Source: Gammaproteobacteria bacterium
GTDB lineage: Bacteria > Pseudomonadota > Gammaproteobacteria > Enterobacterales > Neiellaceae
Direction of reading: 5' to 3'
Length of the DNA: 64,000 nucleotides
Assembly (NCBI GenBank): GCA_017425245.1
Contig: JAFOOX010000051.1
Location: forward strand, 35,420 to 99,419
Shown here one piece after another: positions 1 to 9,717 of this stretch. The first letter of the stretch is position 1; each line of letters starts with the position of its first letter. The notes beneath the pieces are model-generated. The model was not told where the DNA came from. It searched no databases and saw only the letters and a program-made list of their open reading frames with translations. The translations under genes were made by a program, and so were the position numbers.

Positions 1-2
1 AC

Positions 3-410
3 GAAGAGATCGATGCGCTGCGCACCATGGGCCTGCCCCCCATGGAGTTTCTGGTGGTACCGCGGGTATTGGCACTGATGCTGATGATGCCGTTGCTGAC
101 CCTTTATTCAATCGCAGTCGGCATCGTCGGCGGCGCCCTGGTGTGCTGGCTGATGTTTGATATCACCCTGACTCAATACATGTCGCAGCTGACCGAGACG
201 GTCGCGCTGCGTCATTTCCTGATTGGCACCTTCAAGGGCGTGCTGTTTGCGCTGATCGTTGGCGTAGTTGGCTGCATGACCGGCATGGCCAGTGGCCGCA
301 GCGCCTCGGCGGTGGGTGCCGCCACCACCCGCGCGGTGGTGGTATCCATTGTCGCCATCATCTGCTGCGATGCGTTGGTGACCCTGATCACCACCGTGAT
401 GGGGGTGTGA
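3..410 (+). CDS. MlaE/YrbE-type ABC transporter permease, 5' end outside window
   Basis: The frame is open from the window edge and begins EEIDALRTMG, a conserved stretch of MlaE-family permeases, so only the C-terminal 135 residues are present. At least three hydrophobic segments follow (around residues 20-45, 75-95 and 105-130). The family forms the inner-membrane channel of MCE lipid transporters that move phospholipid or related lipids between inner and outer membrane. The stop overlaps the start of the ATPase gene. No MlaC-like gene follows, and the fourth gene is a PqiC-like lipoprotein, so this is an MCE/ABC_trans_aux system rather than a canonical mla operon. Confidence 0.92.
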   Translation, partial: EEIDALRTMGLPPMEFLVVPRVLALMLMMPLLTLYSIAVGIVGGALVCWLMFDITLTQYMSQLTETVALRHFLIGTFKGVLFALIVGVVGCMTGMASGRSASAVGAATTRAVVVSIVAIICCDALVTLITTVMGV

Positions 411-1177
411 TGGAGGCTCATCTGACGGTCGATAACCTGACCATGAGTTATGGCCAGACCCTGATTCAGCGCGATCTCAGTTTTGCCATTGGTCGGGGCG
501 AGATTTTTACCATCATGGGCGGCTCAGGCTGCGGCAAGAGCACCTTGCTGCGTCACATGATTGGCCTGCTGAAACCCAAGGTCGGGCGTATCCTGTTTGG
601 CCATGACGACCTGTGGCAACTCAACCCCGCTGGCCGTGGCGAACTGCAGCGACGCTGCGGTATCGCCTATCAATCAGGGGCGCTGCTGTCGTCGATGACC
701 GTGGCCGAGAACGTGGCCCTGCCCCTGGAGCAGTTCTCCAGCCATCGGCCGGCTGAAATCCGCGAACTGGTCGAGCTGAAGCTGGCGTTGGTGGGCCTGG
801 CCCCCTACGCCGACCGCTACCCCAGTCAGTTATCCGGTGGCCAGAAAAAGCGCGCGGCGTTGGCCCGAGCGTTGGCACTGGACCCTGAATACCTGTTCTT
901 CGACGAACCCTCGGCGGGGCTCGACCCCTTGAGCTCACGTAATCTCGATGATCTGATCCTGCAGCTGCGCGACAGCTTGGGAAGTACCGTAGTGATCGTC
1001 ACCCATGAGCTGCCCAGCATCTTTGCCATCGCCGATCGCGGCGTGCTGCTGGATGCCACCACCAAAACCCAGATCGCCATCGGCAATCCCCACGAACTGC
1101 TGGCTCACGATCCGGATGAGCGAGTACAGCAGTTTCTGCGCCGTGGTCAACCTGTCACCCATGGAGAATCTGCATGA
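410..1177 (+). CDS. MCE lipid transporter ATPase (MlaF-like)
   Basis: ABC ATPase of 255 residues. It shows Walker A GGSGCGKST, a Q-loop in AYQSGALL, signature LSGGQKKRAALARAL, Walker B YLFFDEPSAGLDP and the switch histidine in VTHEL. It should power the permease encoded just upstream. ATG 410 overlaps the permease stop; a GTG three bases earlier is an alternative start. The 3' end overlaps the MCE gene by four bases (ATGA), so the genes are translationally coupled. The MlaF-like assignment rests on neighbours and signature; the lipid carried is unknown. Confidence 0.93.
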   Translation: MEAHLTVDNLTMSYGQTLIQRDLSFAIGRGEIFTIMGGSGCGKSTLLRHMIGLLKPKVGRILFGHDDLWQLNPAGRGELQRRCGIAYQSGALLSSMTVAENVALPLEQFSSHRPAEIRELVELKLALVGLAPYADRYPSQLSGGQKKRAALARALALDPEYLFFDEPSAGLDPLSSRNLDDLILQLRDSLGSTVVIVTHELPSIFAIADRGVLLDATTKTQIAIGNPHELLAHDPDERVQQFLRRGQPVTHGESA

Positions 1178-2175
1178 GCGAGCGCGCCCGTTCCCGCGCC
1201 ATCGGCCTGTTTGTGGTCAGCGCCTTGGTGTTGCTGGCCATTGGCCTGCTGACTTTTGGCTCACGCGAGTTCTACACCCCCAAGAGCCGCTTCGTGGTGG
1301 TCTTTACTGATTCCGTCCGCGGTCTGGTCAGTGGCGCCACCGTTGCCTATCAGGGGGTCAACATCGGTGAGGTGCGTTCCATCTCCATCCAGCGTGATGG
1401 CCAGGTCGGCCAATTGCTGATCCCGGTGGAGATCGACCTGCAGGAGGAGATCATCCGCTCGCTGGTGGGTGATGAGGAGGCGGAACAGCGCTTCGTCGAA
1501 GGCTTCCGCGCCAAGCTGGTGCAACAGAGCTTTGTCACCGGGCGGCTGATGATCGAGCTACAATACGCCCCCACTGAGCCAGGCCGGCAGCATCCGCTGA
1601 GCAGCAAACTGCCGCAGATCCCGACCGTGCCTTCGCCGCTGGAGGTGGTCAACGCCGCCTTTGAAGATACCCTCAACAAGGTGCAGCGCATGCCGCTGGA
1701 CGATATCGCCCGCCGCCTCGACCAACTGCTGCTCAATGCCAACGCGGTTCTCGGCTCGCCCGAGCTTGCCAACGCGATTCACCGCAGTGACCGCATCAGC
1801 GCCGATACCGCAACGCTGGTCAGTACCCTTGGTCAGGAGCTACCCCTTGTCCTCGCCGATCTGCGCCGGGCGGCCCGGGATGTCAGCAGTGCGGCCGGGC
1901 GTTTTGAAGCCATGACCGCCAAAGGCAGTGCCGCCTTCGCCGCCACCGAGAGCCTAGCCCAACGCGCCACCTCCAGTTTGGCCAGCCTGGATCAGACCCT
2001 CGCCCAAGCGGAGCAGGCGCTCGCCAGTTTCGACCAGCTGGCTCGCGATAGCCAGGGCTTGCCCCCCGAACTGCAGCGAACGCTGCGCGAGCTGGAAACG
2101 ACCCTGCGTTCCGGCCGTGACCTGATTGACACCCTCAAGCGTCAGCCGGAAGCCGTGCTGCGCGGCCGGAACTGA
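1174..2175 (+). CDS. MCE domain periplasmic lipid-binding protein
   Basis: 333 residues with one N-terminal membrane anchor (about residues 9-28), then the MCE beta-barrel domain (YTPKSRFVVVFTDSVRGL and on to about residue 130). A long helical C-terminal part ends in DLIDTLKRQPEAVLRGR, the kind of tail seen in PqiB/YebT-like and other single-MCE proteins. It is expected to form a hexameric ring or tunnel in the periplasm, docked on the permease. The start overlaps the ATPase stop. It is longer than E. coli MlaD (about 180 residues) because of the helical needle-like region, which fits a partner lipoprotein at the outer membrane. Confidence 0.9.
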   Translation: MSERARSRAIGLFVVSALVLLAIGLLTFGSREFYTPKSRFVVVFTDSVRGLVSGATVAYQGVNIGEVRSISIQRDGQVGQLLIPVEIDLQEEIIRSLVGDEEAEQRFVEGFRAKLVQQSFVTGRLMIELQYAPTEPGRQHPLSSKLPQIPTVPSPLEVVNAAFEDTLNKVQRMPLDDIARRLDQLLLNANAVLGSPELANAIHRSDRISADTATLVSTLGQELPLVLADLRRAARDVSSAAGRFEAMTAKGSAAFAATESLAQRATSSLASLDQTLAQAEQALASFDQLARDSQGLPPELQRTLRELETTLRSGRDLIDTLKRQPEAVLRGRN

Positions 2176-2200
2176 GCATTATCGACAAGAGGATTTTCCC

Positions 2201-2758
2201 ATGCGTCTGGCCTTCATCCTGTGTTCTGTCCTGTTATTAGGCGCCTGTGCCGGCCGTAGTGGCCCGGTCAGCTATTACTTGCTGGAAGCCATGGCGCCTG
2301 CCGCTGCGGAGGCCCAGTCCAGCGCCACCATCCGTCTGTTGCCGGTGGAGCTGGCCGACTATCTGCGCCGCACCGCGCTGGTCAGCCGTCAGGGAGGCCT
2401 GCTGCTGATCGATGATGGTCAGCAGTGGGCAGGCACGCTGGAGGATGAAGTGACGCGGGTGATGGTGACTAACCTCAATCGCATCGCTGGTGGCGTCCAG
2501 GTGCAGCCGTCGACCGCGCCGGATCGCCCTGCGCTTGCCCTGCAGCTGCGCATCGACCGCTTGGATGGTGTGCTTGGGGGGGCGTTGCGGCTGGAAGGTG
2601 CTTTCACTCTGGTCGATGAGCGCAACGACGTAGTGGCACTGCGCCTGTTCACCATCAGCCGGCCAGCAGGAGCAACCATAGCGGAGCTGGTTGAAGCCCA
2701 CAGTCTGGCCCTCGCCGATCTGGCGGCAGCCATCGCCCCGCTGCTGCCGCGCAGCTGA
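2201..2758 (+). CDS. ABC-type transport auxiliary lipoprotein (PqiC-like)
   Basis: 185 residues starting at ATG 2201, preceded by an AAGAGG ribosome site. The N-terminus is a lipoprotein signal peptide with lipobox LLGAC, so Cys is the first mature residue. The rest matches the ABC_trans_aux (DUF330) type: a YYLLEA strand followed by RLLPVELADYLRR and LALQLRIDRLDG. These outer-membrane lipoproteins cap MCE tunnels. It is the last gene of the four-gene lipid transport operon. An upstream in-frame ATG (2126) would bury the signal peptide and is rejected. Confidence 0.88.
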   Translation: MRLAFILCSVLLLGACAGRSGPVSYYLLEAMAPAAAEAQSSATIRLLPVELADYLRRTALVSRQGGLLLIDDGQQWAGTLEDEVTRVMVTNLNRIAGGVQVQPSTAPDRPALALQLRIDRLDGVLGGALRLEGAFTLVDERNDVVALRLFTISRPAGATIAELVEAHSLALADLAAAIAPLLPRS

Positions 2759-2783
2759 CTGACGAAAGACCGGACCCAATCTC

Positions 2784-5213
2784 ATGCATCTGTTCGATCG
2801 TCTGCTCAAGCCGTTGTTGCGGCTACTGGTCAAGCCAACCGCCCTGCCGGCCCAGCCAGCGAGCGCCCACAACCTCGACAGCCAGCAGCCGCTAGCCTAT
2901 GCGGTGCGTTCCAGCAGCCGTGCCGATCTGCTGACCCTGCAGCGCCAGTGCGCCCTGCTCGGCCTGCCAGATCCGCTGTCGCCGCTGGTGATCAACGGCG
3001 AGAGTTTGCCGCGCGTCTACTGGCTGACCACCCCCGGGCGCGCTCAACCGCGCCCCGGCGACAGCTGCCGACCAGCACTGGCCCGCATGCTGGCACTGCA
3101 TGGCGCAGATCCGTCTCTGAACCTGCAACTCATCCCGGCCGCGCTCCTCTGGGGACGTGACGCCCCCCGGGCCAAAGGATCGTTATTAACTGCCTTGTTG
3201 CTCAAAGAAAACCCCGGCCATCTGCGCAAGCTATGGATGGTATTGCTGCTGGGCCGCAGCTGCTTTATTCGCTTTAGTCGGCCGCTGTCGATTCGCCAAT
3301 TGACCGATCGACATGGCAGCACGGCAACCACAGCCCACACGCTGGAACGGATCGCCCGCGTCCATTTTCATCGCACCCGACTGATGGCCACCGGCCCTGA
3401 TCTGGTCGACCGCCGCATGCTGTTTGAGCAGATCCTGCGGGCGCCGCTGGTCGAGCGTGCCCTGGCCGATGAAGTGGCCAGCCGCAAGGTGGATGCTGCG
3501 GCTGCGCGCAAGGCGGCCCTCGGCTACCTCGATGAGATCGCCGCCAACTACTCCAACCGCCTGATCCGGGTGCTAGATCTGTTCATGAGCTGGCTGTGGA
3601 ACCGCATCTACCGCGGCATCCATGTCCACCATGCCGAGCCGGTACGTGAGCTGGCCCAAGCGGGCTATGAGATCGTCTATGTACCCTGCCACCGCAGCCA
3701 CATGGACTATCTGCTGCTCTCTTGGGTGCTCTACTACCAGGGGTTGGTGCCACCGCACATCGCTGCTGGCGTTAACCTCAATTTCTGGCCGGCGGGTCCC
3801 ATATTCCGCCGTGGTGGCGCCTTCTTCATGCGCCGCACCTTCAAGGGCAACAAGCTCTATTCAACGGTGTTCCGCGAATATCTGGCCCAGTTGTTTGAAC
3901 GTGGCTACTCGGTGGAGTACTTCACCGAGGGTGGCCGCAGCCGCACCGGCCGCCTGCTGCCGCCCAAAACCGGCATGCTGGCGATGACCATGCAAGCGTT
4001 CCTGCGCGGTGGCATCCACCGGCCACTGGCGCTGGTACCCATCTATCTCGGTTACGAGCATGTGATGGAGATCGGCACCTACATGAAAGAGTTGCGCGGT
4101 GCCGCCAAAGAGAAGGAAAACGCCTGGCATGTGCTCGGCGCGGTGCGCAAGCTGCGTAACTTTGGCCATGGCTACGTCAACTTCGGCACGCCATTGCTGC
4201 TGCAGCCATTCCTGAACCAGCATGCACCCCAGTGGCGCGAGGCGGTTGGGCGCGAAGAAGGGTTCAAGCCGAGCTGGCTGACCCCTACCGTCAATCTGCT
4301 GGCTGAGCAGCTGATGACGGAAATCAACAACGCCGCCGCCATGAACGCCATGAATCTGGTGGCCACGGTGCTGCTGGCAACCCCCCAGCACCAGCTTTCG
4401 CGGCCGGCCCTGGAGCGCCAACTCGGGCTGTTGCTGGCACTCGGCCGCGGCGCCCCCTATCACCGGGCGGTGACTGTCCCCGACGAACCGCCGCAGGCGC
4501 TGGTCAACCATATTCTGGCGATGGAGAAGATCCACGAGCGCAGCGACAACGCGGGCGCCATCATCCATGCCTCGGCCCACGAATCGCTGCAGCTCAGTTA
4601 CTACCGCAACAATGTGCTGCACCTGTTCATCGTGCCGGCGGTGCTTGCCTGTGCGCTACAGCGGCCGCAGACCCGCGCCAGCATCAATGAGCTGCTGCAG
4701 GCACTCTATCCGCTGTTGCAGGGTGAACTGTTCATGGGCTGGAGCAGCAGCGAACTGCCAGAGAAGGCTGACGCCATCATCAGAGTGATGATCCGTCAGG
4801 AACTGGTGCAGATCGACGGCGAACAGCTGCTGCCGCCAGAGCATTGCATTCTGGCCCGTGGCTCACTGGCGCTGCTGGCGCGGGTAGCACTGGAGACCCT
4901 GCTACGGCTGGCCGTGGTCCTCACCCAGCTGCGCCACGCCCCCGACAAGGCACGCGCCGAACTGGAGCAGGAGAGTCAGGTGGTGGCTCTGCGGTTGGCC
5001 GAGCTACATGCGATCCATGCCCCTGAGTTCCTCGACCGCAAGGTGTTTGCAGCTCTGATTCAGGCACTGCGCGATGCCGGTTATCTCGACAGCGAAGGCC
5101 AGAGCAGCGCACGCCTGCTGTGGCTGCAGGAACAGGTACTGGATCTGTTGCCCGCCGAGATGGCAGCGACCGTGGTTGAAGTGTGCGCCCCGCGTCTCAG
5201 CCCACCAAGCTGA
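2784..5213 (+). CDS. plsB: Glycerol-3-phosphate 1-O-acyltransferase
   Basis: 809 residues, close to the 807 of E. coli PlsB. The enzyme acylates sn-glycerol-3-phosphate at position 1, the first step of phospholipid synthesis at the inner membrane. All acyltransferase blocks are visible: [12 protein letters not shown] (HX4D), [29 protein letters not shown] and [10 protein letters not shown]. It sits directly downstream of the MCE lipid transporter (25-base gap), a sensible functional neighbour. Its 3' end overlaps the convergent ubiA by 17 bases. Confidence 0.97.
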   Translation: MHLFDRLLKPLLRLLVKPTALPAQPASAHNLDSQQPLAYAVRSSSRADLLTLQRQCALLGLPDPLSPLVINGESLPRVYWLTTPGRAQPRPGDSCRPALARMLALHGADPSLNLQLIPAALLWGRDAPRAKGSLLTALLLKENPGHLRKLWMVLLLGRSCFIRFSRPLSIRQLTDRHGSTATTAHTLERIARVHFHRTRLMATGPDLVDRRMLFEQILRAPLVERALADEVASRKVDAAAARKAALGYLDEIAANYSNRLIRVLDLFMSWLWNRIYRGIHVHHAEPVRELAQAGYEIVYVPCHRSHMDYLLLSWVLYYQGLVPPHIAAGVNLNFWPAGPIFRRGGAFFMRRTFKGNKLYSTVFREYLAQLFERGYSVEYFTEGGRSRTGRLLPPKTGMLAMTMQAFLRGGIHRPLALVPIYLGYEHVMEIGTYMKELRGAAKEKENAWHVLGAVRKLRNFGHGYVNFGTPLLLQPFLNQHAPQWREAVGREEGFKPSWLTPTVNLLAEQLMTEINNAAAMNAMNLVATVLLATPQHQLSRPALERQLGLLLALGRGAPYHRAVTVPDEPPQALVNHILAMEKIHERSDNAGAIIHASAHESLQLSYYRNNVLHLFIVPAVLACALQRPQTRASINELLQALYPLLQGELFMGWSSSELPEKADAIIRVMIRQELVQIDGEQLLPPEHCILARGSLALLARVALETLLRLAVVLTQLRHAPDKARAELEQESQVVALRLAELHAIHAPEFLDRKVFAALIQALRDAGYLDSEGQSSARLLWLQEQVLDLLPAEMAATVVEVCAPRLSPPS

Positions 5214-6054
5214 GCGCGGCGGCGATGCCGACGAAGAGCACCAGCCCAATCCGGTTATTAGCCAAGAAAGCGCGGAAACAGGCCTCACGCTGACCGCCGC
5301 GCACCATCCACTGCTGATGAGCAAACAGCCCCCCAGCCACCACCAGCGCCAGCCAGAATGGCCAGCCCAAACCGGCTACGACACCAACAGCGCTCAGACA
5401 GATCAGGGTCGCCCCCTGCAACAGCGCGACTGCCAGACGATCAAAACGGCCAAACAGCCGGGCGGTAGAGCGCACGCCGATGCGCTCATCGTCGTCACGA
5501 TCGACCATGGCATAAAGGGTGTCATAGGCCACCGTCCACAGCAGATTGGCAGCAAACAACCACCATGCCAGTAACGGCACCGCCGCTGTTTCAGCGGCAA
5601 AGGCCATGGGAATGGCCCAGCTAAACGCGGCCCCCAGCACCAGCTGCGGCAGATGAGTGATGCGTTTCATGAACGGGTAGCAGGCCGCCAGCGCCACCGC
5701 CACCAGCGACAGGGCGATGGTCAGGCCGTTGCGGGTCAGCACCAGCAACAGCGCCAGCAGCAATAGCAGCGCAAACAGCAGCAACGCCTGCTTCACCTTG
5801 AGTGCCCCGGTGGCCAGTGGCCGACCGGCGGTGCGCTGCACGTGGCCATCAAAGTTGCGATCGGCAATATCATTAATGACACAACCTGCACTGCGCATCA
5901 CCAGCACCCCTAAGCTGAACACCAGCAGGTTATCCCACTGAGGCAGACCGCCCGCCGCCAGCCACAATGCCCACAACGTCGGCCATAGCAACAGCAAGGT
6001 GCCAATCGGCCGGTCCAGCCGCATCAGGCTGAGCCAGGGGCGCAGCCGGTTCAT
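5197..6054 (-). CDS. ubiA: 4-hydroxybenzoate octaprenyltransferase
   Basis: 285 residues. It prenylates 4-hydroxybenzoate in ubiquinone synthesis, in the inner membrane. Both Asp-rich Mg/prenyl-diphosphate motifs are present: [15 protein letters not shown] and [17 protein letters not shown]. There are eight or nine hydrophobic helices. The start is set at ATG 6054, which overlaps the stop of ubiC (ATGA) and gives the typical [19 protein letters not shown] start. A 14-residue extension upstream lies in ubiC and is unlikely. Confidence 0.96.
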   Translation of the reverse strand: MNRLRPWLSLMRLDRPIGTLLLLWPTLWALWLAAGGLPQWDNLLVFSLGVLVMRSAGCVINDIADRNFDGHVQRTAGRPLATGALKVKQALLLFALLLLLALLLVLTRNGLTIALSLVAVALAACYPFMKRITHLPQLVLGAAFSWAIPMAFAAETAAVPLLAWWLFAANLLWTVAYDTLYAMVDRDDDERIGVRSTARLFGRFDRLAVALLQGATLICLSAVGVVAGLGWPFWLALVVAGGLFAHQQWMVRGGQREACFRAFLANNRIGLVLFVGIAAALSLVG

Positions 6055-6536
6055 GGAAGCTCCTGACGCGCGCCGGGATAAGCCGCGAGCAGCCATTCAC
6101 TAACCAGCAATGATTCTCCCCGTTCATCGACAAACAGCGAACGCCGCCCCCACAGGTTGACCGGCGCTGGCACCAGAGCCGGCATGGCGACAGCGGCTGG
6201 CAGCTGAGCCAATCGGGTACGCCGCGCGCCTTGGGCGCCGAACAACCAGTCACCCAGTGGCACTTCGCCCAGCTGGCGCAACCCCGCCACCAGCTGCACC
6301 GCCTCCAGCGGCGCCACACTGCGCGCCAGCAGCCAGGGTTGGCCATCACCGCGCAGGCAAACTTCACGCACCCAGCCCCGCTCGCCTGCGCCCAGCCACT
6401 GCCGCTCATCGGCGCTCAGCTCGCTCTCTCCCTGCCACAGCAGCTCGACCGTCAGCTCACGGCACAGCCGCCGCAAACAGGCGGTGAGGGAATCGGTGGA
6501 GACCAACAATTCGGCAGGCGACGGGGCAGAACTCAC
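6051..6536 (-). CDS. ubiC: Chorismate lyase
   Basis: 161 residues. It converts chorismate to 4-hydroxybenzoate plus pyruvate, the entry step to ubiquinone, and feeds UbiA encoded immediately downstream with a four-base overlap. Family features are [11 protein letters not shown], the [13 protein letters not shown] segment and the WGRRSLF block with catalytic Arg/Glu candidates; the length is normal. The start codon is GTG with a weak ribosome site. The gene is divergent from the FliL-like gene. Confidence 0.92.
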   Translation of the reverse strand: MSSAPSPAELLVSTDSLTACLRRLCRELTVELLWQGESELSADERQWLGAGERGWVREVCLRGDGQPWLLARSVAPLEAVQLVAGLRQLGEVPLGDWLFGAQGARRTRLAQLPAAVAMPALVPAPVNLWGRRSLFVDERGESLLVSEWLLAAYPGARQELP

Positions 6537-6676
6537 AGCAACCGTAAAATCGGGGGCAGAGGTGGCCGTTATGGTAGCAAAGTGTCGCCGCCATCTCGCC
6601 CTTCACATTGCGCATGGCCGCACAGCCCGTACAATTCAAGCACTGCGATGTTGCCAACTCTATTTTGGGGGCCTGC

Positions 6677-7060
6677 GTGATCCGCGCTCTACTGGCCGGT
6701 CTGCTACTGTTGATCGGTTCCGCTGCCAGCCAAGCGGCTGACTACACCTATTTCGACTTCGAGCCGGACCTGATCACCAACTACATCAGCGACGGCCCCA
6801 ACATCGGTTTCGTCCGCATGACCATTAGCATTCAGGTAGCCAGCGCCAGCGATCTGGCCCAGGTGCAGACTCACGAGCCACTGCTACGCAGTGCGCTGGT
6901 GGAATACATCGGCGAACAGCCGGAGGACCGGGTCAAATCGCTGGAAGGGCGAGAGGAGATCCGCAAAGCCTGCTTTGAGCTGGTCAACAGCCTGCTGGAA
7001 CGCGAGACCAAGAAAAAGCTGGCCACCGACCTGTTTTTTACTAAGTATCTCTATCACTGA
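6677..7060 (+). CDS. Flagellar basal body-associated FliL-like secreted protein
   Basis: 127 residues from GTG 6677, which has a GGGGG ribosome site. A signal peptide (IRALLAGLLLLIGSAASQA) is followed by a FliL-type domain: FVRMTISIQVASASDLAQVQTHEPLLRSAL, then LEGREEIRKACFELVNSLLE and a C-terminal FFTKYLYH. True FliL is anchored by a TM helix and stabilises stators. Here the segment looks cleavable and no flagellar genes are nearby, so this is the stand-alone FliL-like paralogue found next to ubiCA in many gammaproteobacteria. Its exact role is unknown. An earlier ATG (6608) would extend through non-family sequence. Confidence 0.75.
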   Translation: MIRALLAGLLLLIGSAASQAADYTYFDFEPDLITNYISDGPNIGFVRMTISIQVASASDLAQVQTHEPLLRSALVEYIGEQPEDRVKSLEGREEIRKACFELVNSLLERETKKKLATDLFFTKYLYH

Positions 7061-7104
7061 ACGCAGGCACAGATCCCTGCCCCATCCGGGAGCGTTGAAC
7101 CAAG

Positions 7105-8689
7105 GTGCATGCAGTTCGCCTCCTCGTGTTCACCCTCCTGTGCGCAATTTGTCTGCCCCCGGGCCTGGCTTGGTCCGCCACCGCCGATGACAGCCAGATC
7201 CAGCGTCTGGCTTGGCTGGCAGAGGGCCAGCAGGCCCTAACCACCAACGATCCGCTTCACCTCTACCAGCAAGGCCAGTTCCAAACTGCCAGCGGCACCG
7301 CCCTCACCTTCGGCATTGGCGCCCCCCCACTGGCTGGCCCTGACCATCCAAAACCCACAGTCACAGCCGCTGCAACGCCGGCTGGTGGTCGGAGCCACCT
7401 GGCTGGATCAGCTGGATCTCTATCTGGTTGGCACGGCTGGCCCCGGGTCGCACTGGATCAGTGGCGACACCCACACAGAGCACCCCGGGCTGGCCCCGGC
7501 TCTGGGCTATCGCCACCACCTGCAATTACCAAGTGGTGATTCGTTGCTGCTACTGCGAGTGGCTACCCCCGATCCGCAGGTGATTACGCTGGTGCTGGCC
7601 GACGGTAGCCAGCTGGAGCGGCTACAGCTGATCAAGGCCTATCTTTACGGCCTGCTTTACGGATTTTTGCTGGCGCTCTGTGGCTACAACCTGATGCTGT
7701 AGCTGGGGCTGCGCGAACGCAGCTATCTCTACTACGTGCTCTATCTGGTCAGTCTGCTGTTGTGCAACGTCGCTTACACCGGCCATGGCCTGATGTGGCT
7801 GTGGCCCAGTCAGGTTGAATTCCAACGCTATATCATCCTCGCCCTGATGGTCCAGTTCACCGCCTTCGGCCTGCTGTTTGCCGGCCGTTTTCTGGAGCTG
7901 GAACGACTGCGGTCACAGTGGTTGCGGCCGCTGCGGCTGTTTGCCACTGCCGCCATCGGTGGCCAGCTGCTGCTGATCTACAGTGACAACCAGCACGGCG
8001 CAGCGCTACTGGCCTTCTGGGCGGTAACCCTGTTTTCACTGCTGATGATTCTGCTGGGGCTGAGCATGGTGCGCAGCCACCCCGGCGGCCGTTATTTCCT
8101 GCTGGCCACCCTGTTTGGTGGTCTCGGCGCCGGTATCACCTGCCTGACCGTGTGGGGCCTGCTGCCCTACACTCAGCTTGGCTATCATGCCTTTGAATGG
8201 GGGGTAGTGTTCGAAGCTACCTTGCTGGCTCTGGCCCTGGCTCGTCAGGTGCGCCATTACCAACAACTGTCGGCCCGCTCCAGCCACGAAGCCCGCCACG
8301 ATCTGCTGACTGGGCTGCTCAACCGGCGCGGCTTCATTGCTGGCGCCCAGCCACTGTGGAGCACCGCCAACCGTCGCCAGCGTCCGCTCAGTCTACTCAT
8401 GGTCGATCTCGATCACTTTAAGGCGATCAACGACCATCATGGCCATGCTGGCGGCGATCAGGCGCTGCAAGCCGTTGCCCAACTACTGGCCGAGCAGAGC
8501 CGCGAGGGTGATCTGGTGGGCCGCTGTGGCGGCGCCACCCTGACCGCCAGCCTCGGCGTGGCCGGGCGCAGCGCCAACACCAGCCTCGAGCAGCTGGTAG
8601 CTGAGGCTGATCGCCAGCTCTATCAGGCCAAGGAGCAGGGGCGCAACCGCGTCTGTGTCAGCGCCGAGCTGCACACAGCAGGGCCTTAG
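7105..8689 (+). pseudogene. Decayed 7TMR-DISM diguanylate cyclase (frameshift, amber, deleted GGDEF loop)
   Basis: The layout is that of a membrane diguanylate cyclase: signal peptide, 7TMR-DISM extracellular domain, seven TM helices, GGDEF domain. Three lesions are visible. (1) At a run of seven C (7322-7328) the frame shifts by one; removing one C restores the continuous reading FGIGAPHWLALTIQN. (2) An in-frame TAG at 7700-7702 (CGYNLML*LGLRERSYLYY) sits where this family usually has Trp. (3) In the GGDEF domain, RCGG (8522-8533) runs straight into ATLTASLGVAG; the catalytic GG(D/E)EF loop and about 45 following residues are missing in frame. The remainder (DLLTGLLNRRG, VDLDHFKAINDHHGHAGGD, ADRQLYQAKEQGRNRV) is well preserved. 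It cannot make c-di-GMP. Confidence 0.88.
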
Positions 8690-9411
8690 AAGTAGAGGCG
8701 AACCACCGATTCGGCCACACAGGCCGGACGGCGACTGCCTTCCACCTCAACGGTGATCTCGTTGACCAGCTCAAGCCCACGCTTGATCGGTTCGACACTG
8801 GCCACCCGGGTGCGGGCGCGAGCCCGGCTACCCGCCTTGACCGGGTAGGGAAAGCGCACCTGATTGAGGCCGTAATTGACCGCCATCTTGGCCGTTGGAT
8901 AACGGGGGGTATTGGGACTAACACTGTCAGTCAACACCGGCAGCAACGCCAAGGTCAGAAAGCCGTGAGCAATAGTGGTTTTGAACGGTGATTCGGCAGC
9001 GGCGCGTTCCGGGTCAGTGTGGATCCACTGATGGTCCTCGGTCACCTCGGCAAAACGGTTGATACGATCCTGGCTGACTTCGAGCCATTCTCCAACATGG
9101 ATCTCTTCACCGAGATTGGCCCGCAGCTCCTCATATAGCTCCCGTGCGGCAGGCAGTAGCTCGATCTCCAGCGCCTCGGCTTCAACCCGCGCCGCCACAG
9201 GCACTACGGGGGCCTCATCCGCCAGCGGCTGCTGACTGTCGCGACTCCAGCCGACCAACAGCTGCACCTGGTTGGCCCGCTGCAAAAACTCGCCCCAATA
9301 GTCACGCAGCGCCGGTGATAGCCAATCCTTAAGCTGGAACTGGTACTGGGCAGCCAGCTCATCGCGCTTCTGCCGAATCAGAGTGACCATTTTCATCTGC
9401 CGGAACTCCAT
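8686..9411 (-). CDS. MaoC-family dehydratase/hydratase
   Basis: 241 residues. The C-terminal half is a hot-dog MaoC domain with the hydratase signature around VTEDHQWIHTDPERA (catalytic Asp and His), followed by TIAHGFLTLALLP. The first 100 residues are a helical extension (QKRDELAAQYQFQLKDWLSP) without a recognised domain; it could be an acyl-chain cap. The family hydrates enoyl-CoA or enoyl-ACP thioesters, for example supplying (R)-3-hydroxyacyl-CoA. The substrate cannot be read from the sequence. The start may be MEFRQ or the Met codons shortly after. The 3' end overlaps the end of the cyclase pseudogene. Confidence 0.85.
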   Translation of the reverse strand: MEFRQMKMVTLIRQKRDELAAQYQFQLKDWLSPALRDYWGEFLQRANQVQLLVGWSRDSQQPLADEAPVVPVAARVEAEALEIELLPAARELYEELRANLGEEIHVGEWLEVSQDRINRFAEVTEDHQWIHTDPERAAAESPFKTTIAHGFLTLALLPVLTDSVSPNTPRYPTAKMAVNYGLNQVRFPYPVKAGSRARARTRVASVEPIKRGLELVNEITVEVEGSRRPACVAESVVRLYF

Positions 9412-9717
9412 ATCTGGCCAAGGGGGATGCGGAGGCAGATTCTACGCCTGTCCCGCGCCCGGCACCATCATGTGCCAGAGCGACCAACAATTACCGAAGG
9501 CAGCAGGGTATGAGCGCAGTGCGGCGGAAGAGGAGATCTGCCCAGGGCGCTAACATTCCCCCAAGGGGAACAAGTTACCTCCTCCTTTTTTCTTAGGACA
9601 ACGCTCAACGCCGTAATGCCTGTAACAAAATTACATGCAAGTGACTTCGATCAACGCATCAAAAACCGACCGCCAGTAGGTTTTGCACGTCACCATCCAC
9701 TAACCTCTGGAGCTTTA
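9412..9717. other. Divergent intergenic region between MaoC and OFA genes
   Basis: About 300 bases with no convincing gene. It contains a short perfect palindrome (TTCCCC/GGGGAA, 9556-9570) followed by a pyrimidine-rich tract, and must hold the promoters for both flanking genes. An in-frame ATG at 9616 would extend the transporter into this region, but the added residues are hydrophilic and unlike the family start. Confidence 0.4.

Noticed and set aside
9556..9600. TTCCCC/GGGGAA palindrome with pyrimidine tract as a terminator
   Set aside because: The T-rich stretch is over 15 bases from the stem and there is no upstream plus-strand gene to terminate.
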